Below are positions 22,770-31,502 of a stretch of DNA of 35,716 nucleotides, piece after piece. Numbering within the stretch: the first letter of the stretch is position 1; each line of letters begins with the position of its first letter. A program made the position numbers and the translations under genes. This DNA comes from JBHENN01 sp046262015 (GTDB lineage: Bacteria; Actinomycetota; CADDZG01; WHSQ01). The notes under the pieces are model-generated. The model was not told the origin of the DNA, ran no database searches, and saw only the letters and a program-made list of their open reading frames with translations. The stretch spans positions 1 to 35,716 of the forward strand of contig JBHENN010000022.1 in assembly GCA_046262015.1 (NCBI GenBank), given 5' to 3'.

Positions 22770-25438
22770 CCGTAGATCAGGGGCTCGGCGATCTTGCGGA
22801 TCCTGCGGGTGATGCCCAGGAAACGCTCCTCCACCTCCTGGCGCGGCTGATCCCGGTAGCCCATCGCCACCCCTAGCGCTTCGAGCTCCTCGGGCTTGAC
22901 CGGCAACACATCCTGCGGCCGGCCGAGCATGAAGAACAGGCGGTCGCGCATGCGGGCGAGGAACAGGTAACCCTCCAGCAGGCGTCGACCGTCCGGTTCC
23001 CCTATGACGCCCGCGTCGATCGCGCCCTGCAACGCCTCGACCGTGTGGGTCGTGCGCAGCTCGGGATGTCCCGCGCCTCGGGCGGCGCGCGTGAACTGGG
23101 CGAGCTGCAGCGCGAACTCGACGTCCGACAACCCTCCGGGGCCGAGCTTCAGGTGACGACGAGGGTCGACGCCGCGCGGGATGCGCTCCTTCTCCATACG
23201 CGCCTTCAGATGGCGGATCTCGGCCAGGGCATCCGGACTCGGACGCGATGGATATGCATACGCGCGCGTCATGGTCACGAAGCGCTCGCCTAGCTCTGGG
23301 TCGCCCGCTGCGGCACGCGCCTTGATCAGAGCGAGGTGCTCCCAGGGCTGCGACCAGCGTTCGTAGTACTCCGAGAAGGACGCGATCGAACGCGCCAGGG
23401 AGCCCGCCTTGCCCTCCGGACGAAGGTCGGCGTCGATCCGGAACGCCTGGCCCTCGGGGGTGACCTCTCCGATCGCCGCGAGTAGTCGCTCGGCCGTGGC
23501 TTCAGCTCGTTCGTGGTCGCCGTCGTGGACGAACATAACGTCGAGATCGGACCCATAGCCGAGCTCGCGGCCGCCGAGCTTGCCCATCCCGATCACCGCG
23601 AAGCCCGAGACATCACCCAGCGCCCCCTCGAGACAGGCGTCGGCGAGGTCCGCCAGCGCGCGACCGACCCCCACCGCGTCGGTACCGCCCGCGAGGTCGG
23701 AGAGAGCCACGTTCAGCATCTCTCGACGTTTGAAACGGCGCAGCCCGTCGAGGTGAGCCTCGGGCCCCCGCCACCCCAACGACGCCCGCGCTTCGCGCAC
23801 CAGCGCCTCGCGGGGCTTCACCGCGGCGGGGCCACGAGGGTCGGCGATCGACGCGATCACCTCCGGTACCTGGGCGAGCACCTCGCCGAGCAGACGGCCA
23901 CTGCCCAGCACCTGCGCGAGGAACGAGATGCCCGGTGGGTTGTCGCGCAGCGCGCCGAGGGCGTCGATGCGTCCATGCAGCGCCTCGCCCAGATGGAGGA
24001 ATCCCAACAGCCCTTGGTCGGGAAGCGGTGTGGCCGCGAGGAACCTCAGGAGCGGTGCGGTCAACAGGCGCAGCAGCTTGGCTCGCCTCGAGGTGCCCGA
24101 CACGAGCCCATCGAGGATGCGCGCCGAGCTATCGACGTCGCGGAAGCCGAGCACGCGCAGCCGCTCCTTGAGCGCTTCGGGAGAGAGCCTCCCTCCGCCC
24201 GGGTCGGCCAATGCCTCGATCATCGGCCGGTAGAAGAGCTTGTCGAAGCGAGCGCGCACGTCTGCCAGGACCGCCTTGTGGGCGTCGTCGAAGCGTTGGG
24301 CTGCGCTCGCGGACGGCGTGTCGCGATAGCCGAGGACGCGCGCCACCCGCGTCCGCCCGGCGGTGTCGCCGGGGAGGCGGTGGACTTGACGCTCCTGCCA
24401 CAGCTGCAGCCGGTGTTCGACCGTCCGTAGCCAGCGGTAGGCCACCGACAGACCCGCCCCGTCGTCCTCGGCGATATAGCCGCCCTCCACCAGAGCCGAA
24501 AGCGCATCGAGCGTGGCGGCAGGACGGACCGACGGGTCGGTGCCTCCGTGCACGAGCTGCAGCAGCTGCACCGAGAACTCGATGTCGCGGATCCCTCCGG
24601 GACCCAGCTTGACGTCGTCCACCTCGGACGCCTTGGTACGTCGAGCGGAGCGTGCGCTCTGCTGCTCGACCCGCTCCTTGATCTTGCGGATGGCGGCGAT
24701 GCGCTCCGGGGACACCTCCGAGGGGAACACGAGCTCGTGGACCTGGCCGATCAGGCTGCGTCCGATGCGTTCGCTGCCTGCTGCAGCCCGCGCTTTGATG
24801 AATGCTTGGTGCTCCCACGGCTCGGCCCACCGGCGGTAGTACTCCGCCGTGGCCTCGAGGGACCGCACGAGGGGCCCGTTGCGACCTTCGGGCCGGAGGT
24901 CCAGGTCGATGCGGAATGCCTGACCCTCGGGGGAGACGCCGCCCAGCTCCGCCAAGAGCGACGCGGCCGCTTTGGTCGCGCGCTCGACCTGATCGTCCGC
25001 TACGAAGATCACGTCGATATCGGACGAGTAGTTCAGCTCGCGGCCTCCGAGCTTGCCCATCCCCACGATCGCGAGCTCGGCCGTCGCGGCGATCGAGGCC
25101 AGCGCCACTTCGAGACATCCATCGGCGAGGTCGGCGAGCGCGCGCCCGACCTGCTCGAGGGAAACCTCTCCGGCGAGGTCGCGCGCTGCTATCTCGAGCA
25201 AGCGGCGGTGCTTCTCGCGGCGCAGCTCCGCCATCCCACCGCGGCCGAACGCGCCGGCGGCGATGGAGCGATAGGAAGCGCGATCCGGCAACGCGTCGGG
25301 TCCGGCAAGGAGCTCGACCGCAAGAGGATCGCGGTCGAGTAGCTCGCCGAGGCTCTTACTCGCGCGCCGGAGGGCCGCCTCACGATCGGTCGCCAGCTGG
25401 GCGGCCGCCGCTCCGGTCCGATCGTCGAGCCCCGTCAC
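22766..25438 (-). CDS. glnE: Bifunctional glutamine synthetase adenylyltransferase / adenylyl-removing enzyme
   Basis: 890 aa from GTG at 25438, with GGGAG 5 bases upstream; the frame is open further upstream to 25852 but that is antisense to the sulfatase gene. Two nucleotidyltransferase domains are visible by their repeated motif GMGKLGGREL(N/G)Y(S/G)SD(I/L)DV: the deadenylylase at about residue 126 and the adenylyltransferase at about 617. Each is followed by EGQAFRID-LRPEG and a helical GlnE domain (LGPGG-(I/L)-x-D-(I/V)-EF). It adds or removes AMP on Tyr of GlnA1 according to nitrogen status. In mycobacteria glnE lies between glnA1 and glnA2, as here in order. Confidence 0.95.
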   Translation of the reverse strand: MTGLDDRTGAAAAQLATDREAALRRASKSLGELLDRDPLAVELLAGPDALPDRASYRSIAAGAFGRGGMAELRREKHRRLLEIAARDLAGEVSLEQVGRALADLADGCLEVALASIAATAELAIVGMGKLGGRELNYSSDIDVIFVADDQVERATKAAASLLAELGGVSPEGQAFRIDLDLRPEGRNGPLVRSLEATAEYYRRWAEPWEHQAFIKARAAAGSERIGRSLIGQVHELVFPSEVSPERIAAIRKIKERVEQQSARSARRTKASEVDDVKLGPGGIRDIEFSVQLLQLVHGGTDPSVRPAATLDALSALVEGGYIAEDDGAGLSVAYRWLRTVEHRLQLWQERQVHRLPGDTAGRTRVARVLGYRDTPSASAAQRFDDAHKAVLADVRARFDKLFYRPMIEALADPGGGRLSPEALKERLRVLGFRDVDSSARILDGLVSGTSRRAKLLRLLTAPLLRFLAATPLPDQGLLGFLHLGEALHGRIDALGALRDNPPGISFLAQVLGSGRLLGEVLAQVPEVIASIADPRGPAAVKPREALVREARASLGWRGPEAHLDGLRRFKRREMLNVALSDLAGGTDAVGVGRALADLADACLEGALGDVSGFAVIGMGKLGGRELGYGSDLDVMFVHDGDHERAEATAERLLAAIGEVTPEGQAFRIDADLRPEGKAGSLARSIASFSEYYERWSQPWEHLALIKARAAAGDPELGERFVTMTRAYAYPSRPSPDALAEIRHLKARMEKERIPRGVDPRRHLKLGPGGLSDVEFALQLAQFTRAARGAGHPELRTTHTVEALQGAIDAGVIGEPDGRRLLEGYLFLARMRDRLFFMLGRPQDVLPVKPEELEALGVAMGYRDQPRQEVEERFLGITRRIRKIAEPLIYG

Positions 25439-25486
25439 GCGTTCTCCCGGCTGGGTTGATGTGTCTGTCGCGAGCACACGATGCCT

Positions 25487-25492
25487 TAGCTT
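25487..25492 (+). promoter_or_regulatory. Putative -10 box of the sulfatase gene
   Basis: TAGCTT, 6 bases before the ATG at 25499; GAAGGG touches the ATG and is too close for a normal Shine-Dalgarno. Confidence 0.4.
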
Positions 25493-25498
25493 GAAGGG

Positions 25499-26851
25499 AT
25501 GGACAACCGACGCCGCCTCATCGCCCTGGTCGGAGTGGCGATCGTTGCAACGGCGTGCTCGTCGGATGCACCGGGCGATGGGCGAGGGCTGGCTGCTGGT
25601 GGGGACCCGGCGCGGCCCAACGTGCTCGTCATCGTCACGGACGACCAGCGCGTCGGAACCTTCCAGACCATGCCCCGGACGCGCCGCTGGTTCCGGCGCG
25701 GAGGCACCACCTACGACAACGCCTATGCGACGACACCTTTGTGCTGTCCGTCGCGGGCGTCGATCTTCACCGGTCTCTACGCGCACAACCATGGGGTGGA
25801 GCAGAACGACGACGCCCAGAACATCCCGGCTAAGGACACGATGCAGCATCACCTGCAGGACGCCGGATACCAGACCGGCATCGTCGGCAAGTACCTGGGC
25901 TGGGGCCTCAAGGACCCGCCTTACTTCGACAGGTGGGCGATCATGAAGCCCGAGTACTACAACGCCCGGTTCAACGTCGACGGCGAGATCGTGACCGTCA
26001 CGGAGTATTCGACCGGGTTCATCGCCGACAAGGCGGTCGAGTACCTACGCTCGTTCGAAGAGGCCGACGAGCCCTGGTTCCTCTACGTCGCTCCCTACCC
26101 ACCCCACACACCGGCACCGCCGGACGCCGAGGACCGAGGAGCCCCGGTGCCACCGCTGCAGATCAACCCCGCGCTCATCGAGACCGACCGAAGCGACAAG
26201 CCCGACTTCGTCCAGGACCGAGATCACGGCCCCTCCACGGTGGCCGACTTCCGCGCCCGTCAGCTCCGGTCCCTGATGTCGGTCGACGACCTCGTCGACG
26301 ACCTCTTCACGGAGCTCCGGCGCGCCGGCGAGCTCGATGACACGCTCGCGATCTACCTCTCGGACAACGGCTACCTGCACGGGGAGCACGGGATCATGGA
26401 CAAGCGCTATCCGTACACGAGATCGATCAAGATCCCCTTGATGGTGCGATGGCCCGGCCACGTCGAAGCCGGCAGCACCTTGCACGACTATGTCGCGAAC
26501 ATCGACGTCGCTCCCACCGTCCTCGATGCCGCCGGCATCGGACCCCGCGAGATGGACGGCCGCTCCTTGTTCGGCGGTCGTGTCCGGGACCGCATGCTGA
26601 CCGAATACTTCAGGGACGTCGACTCGACCTTCGTGCCTTCGTGGGCCTCCACACGGACCGATGACTACCAGTACACCGAGTACTACGGCGGCGGCGGTGC
26701 CATCGTGTTCCGCGAGTACTACGACCTCGAGCGCGACCCGTGGCAGCTCGAGAACCTGTGGGCGACCACGGGGCTGGCCGGTCTGCACCCTCGGAAGCTG
26801 CACGACGATCTCGCGACCGATCGAGCGTGCGCCTCGACTTCGTGCCCCTGA
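25499..26851 (+). CDS. Sulfatase-family lipoprotein
   Basis: 450 aa. Lipoprotein signal with lipobox ending at C20 (VGVAIVATAC). The sulfatase domain starts at PNVLVIVTDDQR (metal-binding D48, D49), and C82-C83-P84-S85-R86 in the stretch PLCCPSRASIFTGLYAHNHG is the CxPSR motif in which C82 would be converted to formylglycine. YLSDNGYLHGEHGIMDKRYPY gives the later metal ligands. Probable extracytoplasmic, membrane-anchored hydrolase of sulfate esters (or phosphonate/phosphate esters in related subfamilies). No formylglycine-generating enzyme gene or carbohydrate operon adjoins, so substrate is unknown. Divergent from glnE. Confidence 0.9.
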   Translation: MDNRRRLIALVGVAIVATACSSDAPGDGRGLAAGGDPARPNVLVIVTDDQRVGTFQTMPRTRRWFRRGGTTYDNAYATTPLCCPSRASIFTGLYAHNHGVEQNDDAQNIPAKDTMQHHLQDAGYQTGIVGKYLGWGLKDPPYFDRWAIMKPEYYNARFNVDGEIVTVTEYSTGFIADKAVEYLRSFEEADEPWFLYVAPYPPHTPAPPDAEDRGAPVPPLQINPALIETDRSDKPDFVQDRDHGPSTVADFRARQLRSLMSVDDLVDDLFTELRRAGELDDTLAIYLSDNGYLHGEHGIMDKRYPYTRSIKIPLMVRWPGHVEAGSTLHDYVANIDVAPTVLDAAGIGPREMDGRSLFGGRVRDRMLTEYFRDVDSTFVPSWASTRTDDYQYTEYYGGGGAIVFREYYDLERDPWQLENLWATTGLAGLHPRKLHDDLATDRACASTSCP

Positions 26852-27053
26852 GGCACGCCACGCGTTCGCGCCTGCGCCACGCCCCCTAGCGTCACGCCTG
26901 AGTTCGGCCCCGGCCACAGGGTTTCTACCGATCCGTTCTGCGCGAGACACGGAGGCCATAGAGGGCCGACCGCCTAAGTCATCCCGTACAAGGCCGTCAT
27001 ACGAGAGGCCTCGCACCCGCGACGTGAGATACGCGTCGCTCCAGGAGGTGGAG

Positions 27054-27620
27054 ATGACAAGCATGCGCCGCCGCGCGCTTGGGCTCACGATCCTCGTAAC
27101 AAGTTCCCTTCTTCTGTCGCTCCCGGCCCACGCACATGAACCGAGCGACGCCGAGCGGCACCGCGCCCATATCGCCGAGCGGGCACGAACTCAGATCGGG
27201 GCGTCGTACTCGTACGGTGGCGTCTCCCCGCGCGCGTTCGATTGCTCCGGGCTCACCCGCTGGGTCTACTCCGGCCACGGAGCCGATCTGCCGCACTCGT
27301 CGCAGGAGCAGTTCGAGCTTGGGGCGCGCGATCGCTACAAGAGGATCTGGAAGCGCTCGGAGCTCAAGGTCGGCGACCTCGTGTTCCACAAGACGACCGG
27401 CGCGCGCGTCGGTCATGTGGGCATCTATCTCGGGAAGGGCCGCTTCATCTCGACCACGTCCTCGAGCGGCGTAGCCGTACGTTCGCTCTACGACCCCTAC
27501 TACTGGGGCTCCCGCTGGGTAGGAGCGACCCGGTTGCCCGCGATGATCACGTCCCGAGACGACGCTTCCGATGGACGCGCCTCCATCCGGCCTGGCCTGC
27601 CCTCGAGCATCCTGTCCTGA
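27054..27620 (+). CDS. Secreted NlpC/P60 peptidoglycan endopeptidase
   Basis: 188 aa from ATG at 27054, with a strong AGGAGGTGG Shine-Dalgarno. Signal peptide (RRRALGLTILVTSSLLLSLPAHA, likely cleavage near residue 27). NlpC/P60 domain with nucleophile C64 (FDCSGLTRWVY) and H121 (ARVGHVGIYLG). Cleaves D-gamma-glutamyl-meso-diaminopimelate bonds of peptidoglycan. It is short, lacking SH3 or LysM targeting domains. The frame extends upstream of 27054 without family similarity. The 202 bases before it (26852-27053) hold nothing else I recognise. Confidence 0.9.
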   Translation: MTSMRRRALGLTILVTSSLLLSLPAHAHEPSDAERHRAHIAERARTQIGASYSYGGVSPRAFDCSGLTRWVYSGHGADLPHSSQEQFELGARDRYKRIWKRSELKVGDLVFHKTTGARVGHVGIYLGKGRFISTTSSSGVAVRSLYDPYYWGSRWVGATRLPAMITSRDDASDGRASIRPGLPSSILS

Positions 27621-27655
27621 GCCGGTTTGCCCGGCGAGCTGCCTTCCCGCCGCGG

Positions 27656-29002
27656 CTAGAGGACCGGAAGGTAGCGGGACAACTCATACGGGCTGACGTA
27701 GCTCTTGTAGTCGTTCCACTCCGCGTACTTGTTCCGTAGCAGGTACTCGAAGACCTGCTCGCCGAGCGCGTCGGCGACGAGGTCGGACGACTCCATCTCC
27801 TTCAACGCCTCGTGGAGGTCGTCCGGGAGCCGCGCGATGCCGCGGGCCTTGCGTTCGACGTCGGTCATCTCGTAGATGTTGTCGGTCGCTTCGGCAGGAA
27901 GGTCGTAGCTCTCGTCGATCCCCTTCAAGCCGGCGGCGAGCATCACCGAGAACGCTAGGTACGGGTTGCAGGCCGGATCCGGCGAGCGCATCTCGATGCG
28001 GGTCGACTGGTCCTTGCGTGGTTTGTACATCGGCACGCGGATCAGCGCGCTCCGGTTGTGACGCCCCCAGCAGACGTAGACCGGTGCCTCGGTGACCGGA
28101 TACCCCTGTCCGGTGACCAGGCGCTTGTAGGAGTTGACCCATTGGTTGGTCACCGCCGTGATCTCCCGCGCGTGCACGAGCAGACCGGCTGTGAACGCCT
28201 TGGCGACCTTCGAGAGGTGGTACTCGTCCGACGGATCGTGGAACGCGTTCTGGTCGCCTTCGAACACCGAGAGGTGGACGTGCATCCCGGATCCCGGAAG
28301 ATCGGTCCTTGGCTTGGGCATGAACGTCGCGTACATGCCTCTCTGCGCGGCCATGTCCTTGACTACCAGCCGATAGGTCATCACCGAATCGGCCATCGTG
28401 AGCGCGTCGGCATGGCGGAGGTCGATCTCGTGCTGCGACGGAGCAACCTCGTGATGCGAGAATTCCACCGGGATCCCAAGCCGTTCGAGCACGCTGATCG
28501 TGTCCCGTCGCAGCTCCTGGGTCTCGTCCGCAGAGGTGAAGTCGAAATAGCCGCCGTGGTCGATCGGGGCAGGGTCATCGGGGCTCTTGAAGAGGAAGAA
28601 CTCCATCTCCGGATGCACGTAGAACGAGAACCCCCGTTCCGACGCGCGCTCGAGGTTGCGCCGGAGGACGAAGCGAGGGTCTCCCCAGAAGGGCCGCCCG
28701 TCCGGTGTGTGGATGTCGCAGAACATGCGCGCGACGCCCCCCTCCCGCTGGTCGTTCTGCGCGGGCATTATCTGGAACGTGCCGGCGTCGGGGCGGGCGA
28801 GCATGTCGGATTCCTGCACGCGCGCGAACCCCTGGATGGCCGATCCGTCGAAGCCGATCCCCTCGGCGAACGCCTGCTCGAGCTCTTCGGAGGTGACCGC
28901 GAACGATTTCAAGAACCCGAGGACGTCGGTGAACCAGAGCCACACCAGCCGGATGCCGCGCTCTTCGACGGTGCGAAGCACGTAGTCCTCTTGCCTCTCC
29001 AT
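27656..29002 (-). CDS. glnA2: Glutamine synthetase type I paralogue, GlnA2-like
   Basis: 448 aa, the length of mycobacterial GlnA2 and very similar to it along the whole chain as I recall that sequence (start MERQEDYVLRTVEERGIRLV; middle VEFSHHEVAPSQHEIDLR; GSGMHVHLS; end YELSRYLPVL). The glutamate- and ATP-site motifs GFDGSAIQGF, PEMEFF, HNRSALIRVP and RIEMRSPDPACNPY are intact. Around the adenylylation position it reads DNIYEMTDVER rather than LYDLPPEE, so GlnE control is doubtful. GlnA2 relatives may make glutamine, D-glutamine or gamma-glutamyl amides. Leaderless-type promoter and GlnR-like half-sites lie upstream. Confidence 0.93.
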   Translation of the reverse strand: MERQEDYVLRTVEERGIRLVWLWFTDVLGFLKSFAVTSEELEQAFAEGIGFDGSAIQGFARVQESDMLARPDAGTFQIMPAQNDQREGGVARMFCDIHTPDGRPFWGDPRFVLRRNLERASERGFSFYVHPEMEFFLFKSPDDPAPIDHGGYFDFTSADETQELRRDTISVLERLGIPVEFSHHEVAPSQHEIDLRHADALTMADSVMTYRLVVKDMAAQRGMYATFMPKPRTDLPGSGMHVHLSVFEGDQNAFHDPSDEYHLSKVAKAFTAGLLVHAREITAVTNQWVNSYKRLVTGQGYPVTEAPVYVCWGRHNRSALIRVPMYKPRKDQSTRIEMRSPDPACNPYLAFSVMLAAGLKGIDESYDLPAEATDNIYEMTDVERKARGIARLPDDLHEALKEMESSDLVADALGEQVFEYLLRNKYAEWNDYKSYVSPYELSRYLPVL

Positions 29003-29009
29003 CGCGCGG

Positions 29010-29015
29010 AGCCTA
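29010..29015 (-). promoter_or_regulatory. Putative -10 box of glnA2
   Basis: TAGGCT on the minus strand, 7 bases before the ATG at 29002; no Shine-Dalgarno, consistent with a leaderless transcript. Confidence 0.5.
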
Positions 29016-29025
29016 CGCCCGGCGT

Positions 29026-29063
29026 ATTACATCGGCGTTACATCCCGGACACGCGCCCACTAC
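29026..29063. promoter_or_regulatory. GlnR-like operator between glnA2 and nadE
   Basis: On the plus strand, 5-mers in 11-bp phase: ATTAC (29026), GTTAC (29037), GACAC (29048), ACTAC (29059). On the minus strand the first two read GTAAC-N6-GTAAT. The 16-mer ATTACATCGGCGTTAC matches GTAACATCGGCGAAAC of the glnA1 operator at 12 of 16 positions, including the spacer ATCGGC. Confidence 0.55.
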
Positions 29064-29066
29064 GCT
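29061..29066 (+). promoter_or_regulatory. Putative -10 box of nadE
   Basis: TACGCT, 6 bases before the ATG at 29073, with TTACAT 17 bases upstream as a weak -35. It overlaps the last operator half-sites. Confidence 0.45.
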
Positions 29067-29072
29067 GTGATC

Positions 29073-30794
29073 ATGCTGCGGGTTGCGCTCGCCCAGATCG
29101 ATCAGACGGTCGGCGATGTCGCCGGCAATGTCGCACGACTGCGCTCGGCCATAACCAGGGCCGCCGAGGCGGGCGCTCAGCTCGTCGCCACGCCCGAGCT
29201 CGCGGTCACCGGCTACCCACCCGAGGATCTCCTCCTCAAGAAGGCCTTCCTCGAGGCCAACCGGCGCGCCGTGGAGGACGTCGCCGCGTCGACCGGCGAC
29301 ATCGTCGCGGTGGTGGGGTTCGTCGATGTCGATGGCTCTCACCTCTACAACGCAGCGGCCGTATGCACCCGAGGCGCAGTCGCCGCGGTCTACCGGAAGC
29401 ACCTGTTGCCGAACTATGGGGTCTTCGACGAACACCGCTACTTCGAGCCGGGCACCGATCACCTCTTGCTGCAAACCGACGCCGGCGTCATCGGCGTGTG
29501 CGTCTGCGAGGACGCGTGGAGCGAGCGAGGCCCGCTGGTGACCCAGGGAGACGCCGGCGCGCAGGTGGTCGTGAACATCAACGCGTCCCCGTTCCACAAG
29601 GGCAAGCTGGCCGAACGCGCCGTCATGCTCGGCGACCGTGCCCGGCGCGCCGGGACCTCGATCGTCTACGTCAACATGGTCGGTGGGCAGGACGAGCTCG
29701 TCTTCGACGGAGGCTCACTCGTGGTCGATCCCGACGGAGCGGTCGTCGCCCGTCTGCCCCAATTCCGCGAGGAGCTCGCGCTCGTCGATGTGCCCCTCGG
29801 CGCCGCTCGCACGGTCGCGTCCGATGACGTGCGGCGCGTCGACGTGGCCCTCCCTCCCGCCTCGCTCGGTCCCTCCGGCGCGCGCCTCGCGCCGTTGCCG
29901 GGAACCGACGAAGAGATCTACGCGGCGCTGCGGCTCGCGTTGTACGACTACGTGATCAAGAACGGCTTCGAGAGAGTCGTCATCGCGTTGTCGGGTGGCA
30001 TCGACTCCGCGCTCACCGCGGCGATCGCCGCCGATGCCGTCGGGCCCGACAACGTCCTCGGGATCGCCATGCCGTCCGAGGTTTCGTCCGCACACTCGGT
30101 CGAGGACGCCAAGCACCTTGCCGCGAACCTCGGTATCGAGCTCCTCGAGATCCCTATCGCATCCGTCTACCGGGCATACGTCGATGCGCTTCAGGGAGCG
30201 TTCGGGCGCGCCGAGACCGGGATCACGGAAGAGAACCTACAGGCGCGGGTCCGGGGCAACCTGTTGATGGCGACGTCGAACCGTTACGGCCACCTCGTCG
30301 TTGCCACGGGCAACAAGTCCGAGATGGCGTGCGGGTACGCCACTCTCTACGGCGACATGGCCGGCGGCTTCGCCCTGCTGAAGGACGTCTTCAAGACCGA
30401 AGTCTACGCGCTCGCTCGCTATCGCAACAGGCTATCGCCCGCGATTCCCGAGAGCACCCTGACGAAGCCTCCCTCCGCCGAGCTCCGACCCGATCAGAAG
30501 GACAGCGACTCCCTCCCGCCGTACGATGAGCTGGACCGCATCCTGGACGCATACGTCGAAGACGACGCCGGGATCGAAGACATCGTCGCCGCCGGGCACG
30601 ACCGGACCACCGTCGAGAAGGTCGTGGCTCTCGTCGACCGGGCGGAGTACAAGCGCCGTCAAGCCCCCCCGGGGCCGAAGGTCACCACGAAAGCCTTCGG
30701 GAGGGACCGCAGGTTGCCCATAACGAATCGCTGGCGAGAGGGTCAACCCTGCCCCCTCCCGGCCCGAACGGTTGGCGAGAACGCCCCGGAGTAG
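29073..30794 (+). CDS. nadE: Glutamine-dependent NAD+ synthetase
   Basis: 573 aa from ATG at 29073 (GTG at 29067 is in frame two codons earlier). N-terminal nitrilase-type glutaminase with triad E42 (TPELAVTGYPPEDLL), K109 (YRKHLLPNYGVFDE) and C145 (GVCVCEDAW). C-terminal synthetase with the PP-loop SGGIDS (307-312) and the ATGNKSEMACGY segment. It amidates nicotinate adenine dinucleotide using ammonia channelled from glutamine. Position between glnA2 and glnR, sharing the divergent control region with glnA2, ties glutamine supply to NAD synthesis. Confidence 0.95.
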   Translation: MLRVALAQIDQTVGDVAGNVARLRSAITRAAEAGAQLVATPELAVTGYPPEDLLLKKAFLEANRRAVEDVAASTGDIVAVVGFVDVDGSHLYNAAAVCTRGAVAAVYRKHLLPNYGVFDEHRYFEPGTDHLLLQTDAGVIGVCVCEDAWSERGPLVTQGDAGAQVVVNINASPFHKGKLAERAVMLGDRARRAGTSIVYVNMVGGQDELVFDGGSLVVDPDGAVVARLPQFREELALVDVPLGAARTVASDDVRRVDVALPPASLGPSGARLAPLPGTDEEIYAALRLALYDYVIKNGFERVVIALSGGIDSALTAAIAADAVGPDNVLGIAMPSEVSSAHSVEDAKHLAANLGIELLEIPIASVYRAYVDALQGAFGRAETGITEENLQARVRGNLLMATSNRYGHLVVATGNKSEMACGYATLYGDMAGGFALLKDVFKTEVYALARYRNRLSPAIPESTLTKPPSAELRPDQKDSDSLPPYDELDRILDAYVEDDAGIEDIVAAGHDRTTVEKVVALVDRAEYKRRQAPPGPKVTTKAFGRDRRLPITNRWREGQPCPLPARTVGENAPE

Positions 30795-30806
30795 GACGAT
30801 CGCGCT

Positions 30807-31502
30807 ATGGCATGGATGGTTCTGCTGCTCTCAGATCAAGCGGACGATGTCCGCGCCCTGCTGCCGGGCTTCCCTCATGCGCCATACCGGATCGTGCACG
30901 CCCCTCTGAAGACCACGGGTCCTCAGGAGCTCATCCCGATCCATCCGGACACGCTGCTCATCGACGGCACGTCCGACGTGCACGCCGCTGAGGAGGCCGT
31001 GCGCAGGCTGTCGCTTGCGTGGGAGACAGGCCTGCCCCCGATCCTGGTGGTGGTCGACGAGGACTCTGTCGCAGGCTTCCGGTTCGAGGTGGGCGCCGAC
31101 GACTTCTTACTCACGAGCGCGTCGGCGGGCGAGATATCGGCGCGCCTCGCGCTCGTCGCGCGGCGCGCCGGCCACGGCGACGAGGCCACCGTCCTCAAGG
31201 TCGGCGACCTAACGGTCAATCCGGAGAACTACCAGGTGTACGTACGCGGCCGCCCGCTCGACCTCACCTACAAGGAGTTCGAGCTCCTCAAGTTCCTCGC
31301 CCAACGACCCGGACGGGTGTGCGGGCGCGACATGCTCCTGCGCGAGGTCTGGGGCTACGACTATTACGGCGGCACCCGCACGGTCGACGTGCACATCCGG
31401 AGGCTGCGCGCCAAGCTCGGCGCCGAGCACGAGGCCCTGATCGAGACGATCCGCAACGTCGGCTACCGGCTCGTTCCCAAGCCCCGGGACATCCCGCGAT
31501 GA
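30807..31502 (+). CDS. glnR: GlnR-type nitrogen regulator (OmpR family)
   Basis: 231 aa. The N-terminal receiver-like domain is atypical as in GlnR: HPDTLLIDGTSD aligns with the conserved Asp region (D53) but the full acidic phosphorylation pocket is not evident, so it should be an orphan regulator without a kinase. The C-terminal winged helix (about 130-228) reads DLTYKEFELLKFLAQRPGRV and VWGYDYYGGTRTVDVHIRRL, with RNVGYRLV at the end, strikingly like actinobacterial GlnR and unlike generic OmpR proteins. It controls glnA, amt, gln and related genes under nitrogen limitation. ATG lies 12 bases after the nadE stop; its TGA overlaps the next ATG. Confidence 0.88.
   Translation: MAWMVLLLSDQADDVRALLPGFPHAPYRIVHAPLKTTGPQELIPIHPDTLLIDGTSDVHAAEEAVRRLSLAWETGLPPILVVVDEDSVAGFRFEVGADDFLLTSASAGEISARLALVARRAGHGDEATVLKVGDLTVNPENYQVYVRGRPLDLTYKEFELLKFLAQRPGRVCGRDMLLREVWGYDYYGGTRTVDVHIRRLRAKLGAEHEALIETIRNVGYRLVPKPRDIPR

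Noticed and set aside
25439..25852. N-terminal extension of GlnE
   Set aside because: Antisense to the sulfatase lipoprotein start and lacks similarity; GTG at 25438 has a good Shine-Dalgarno.
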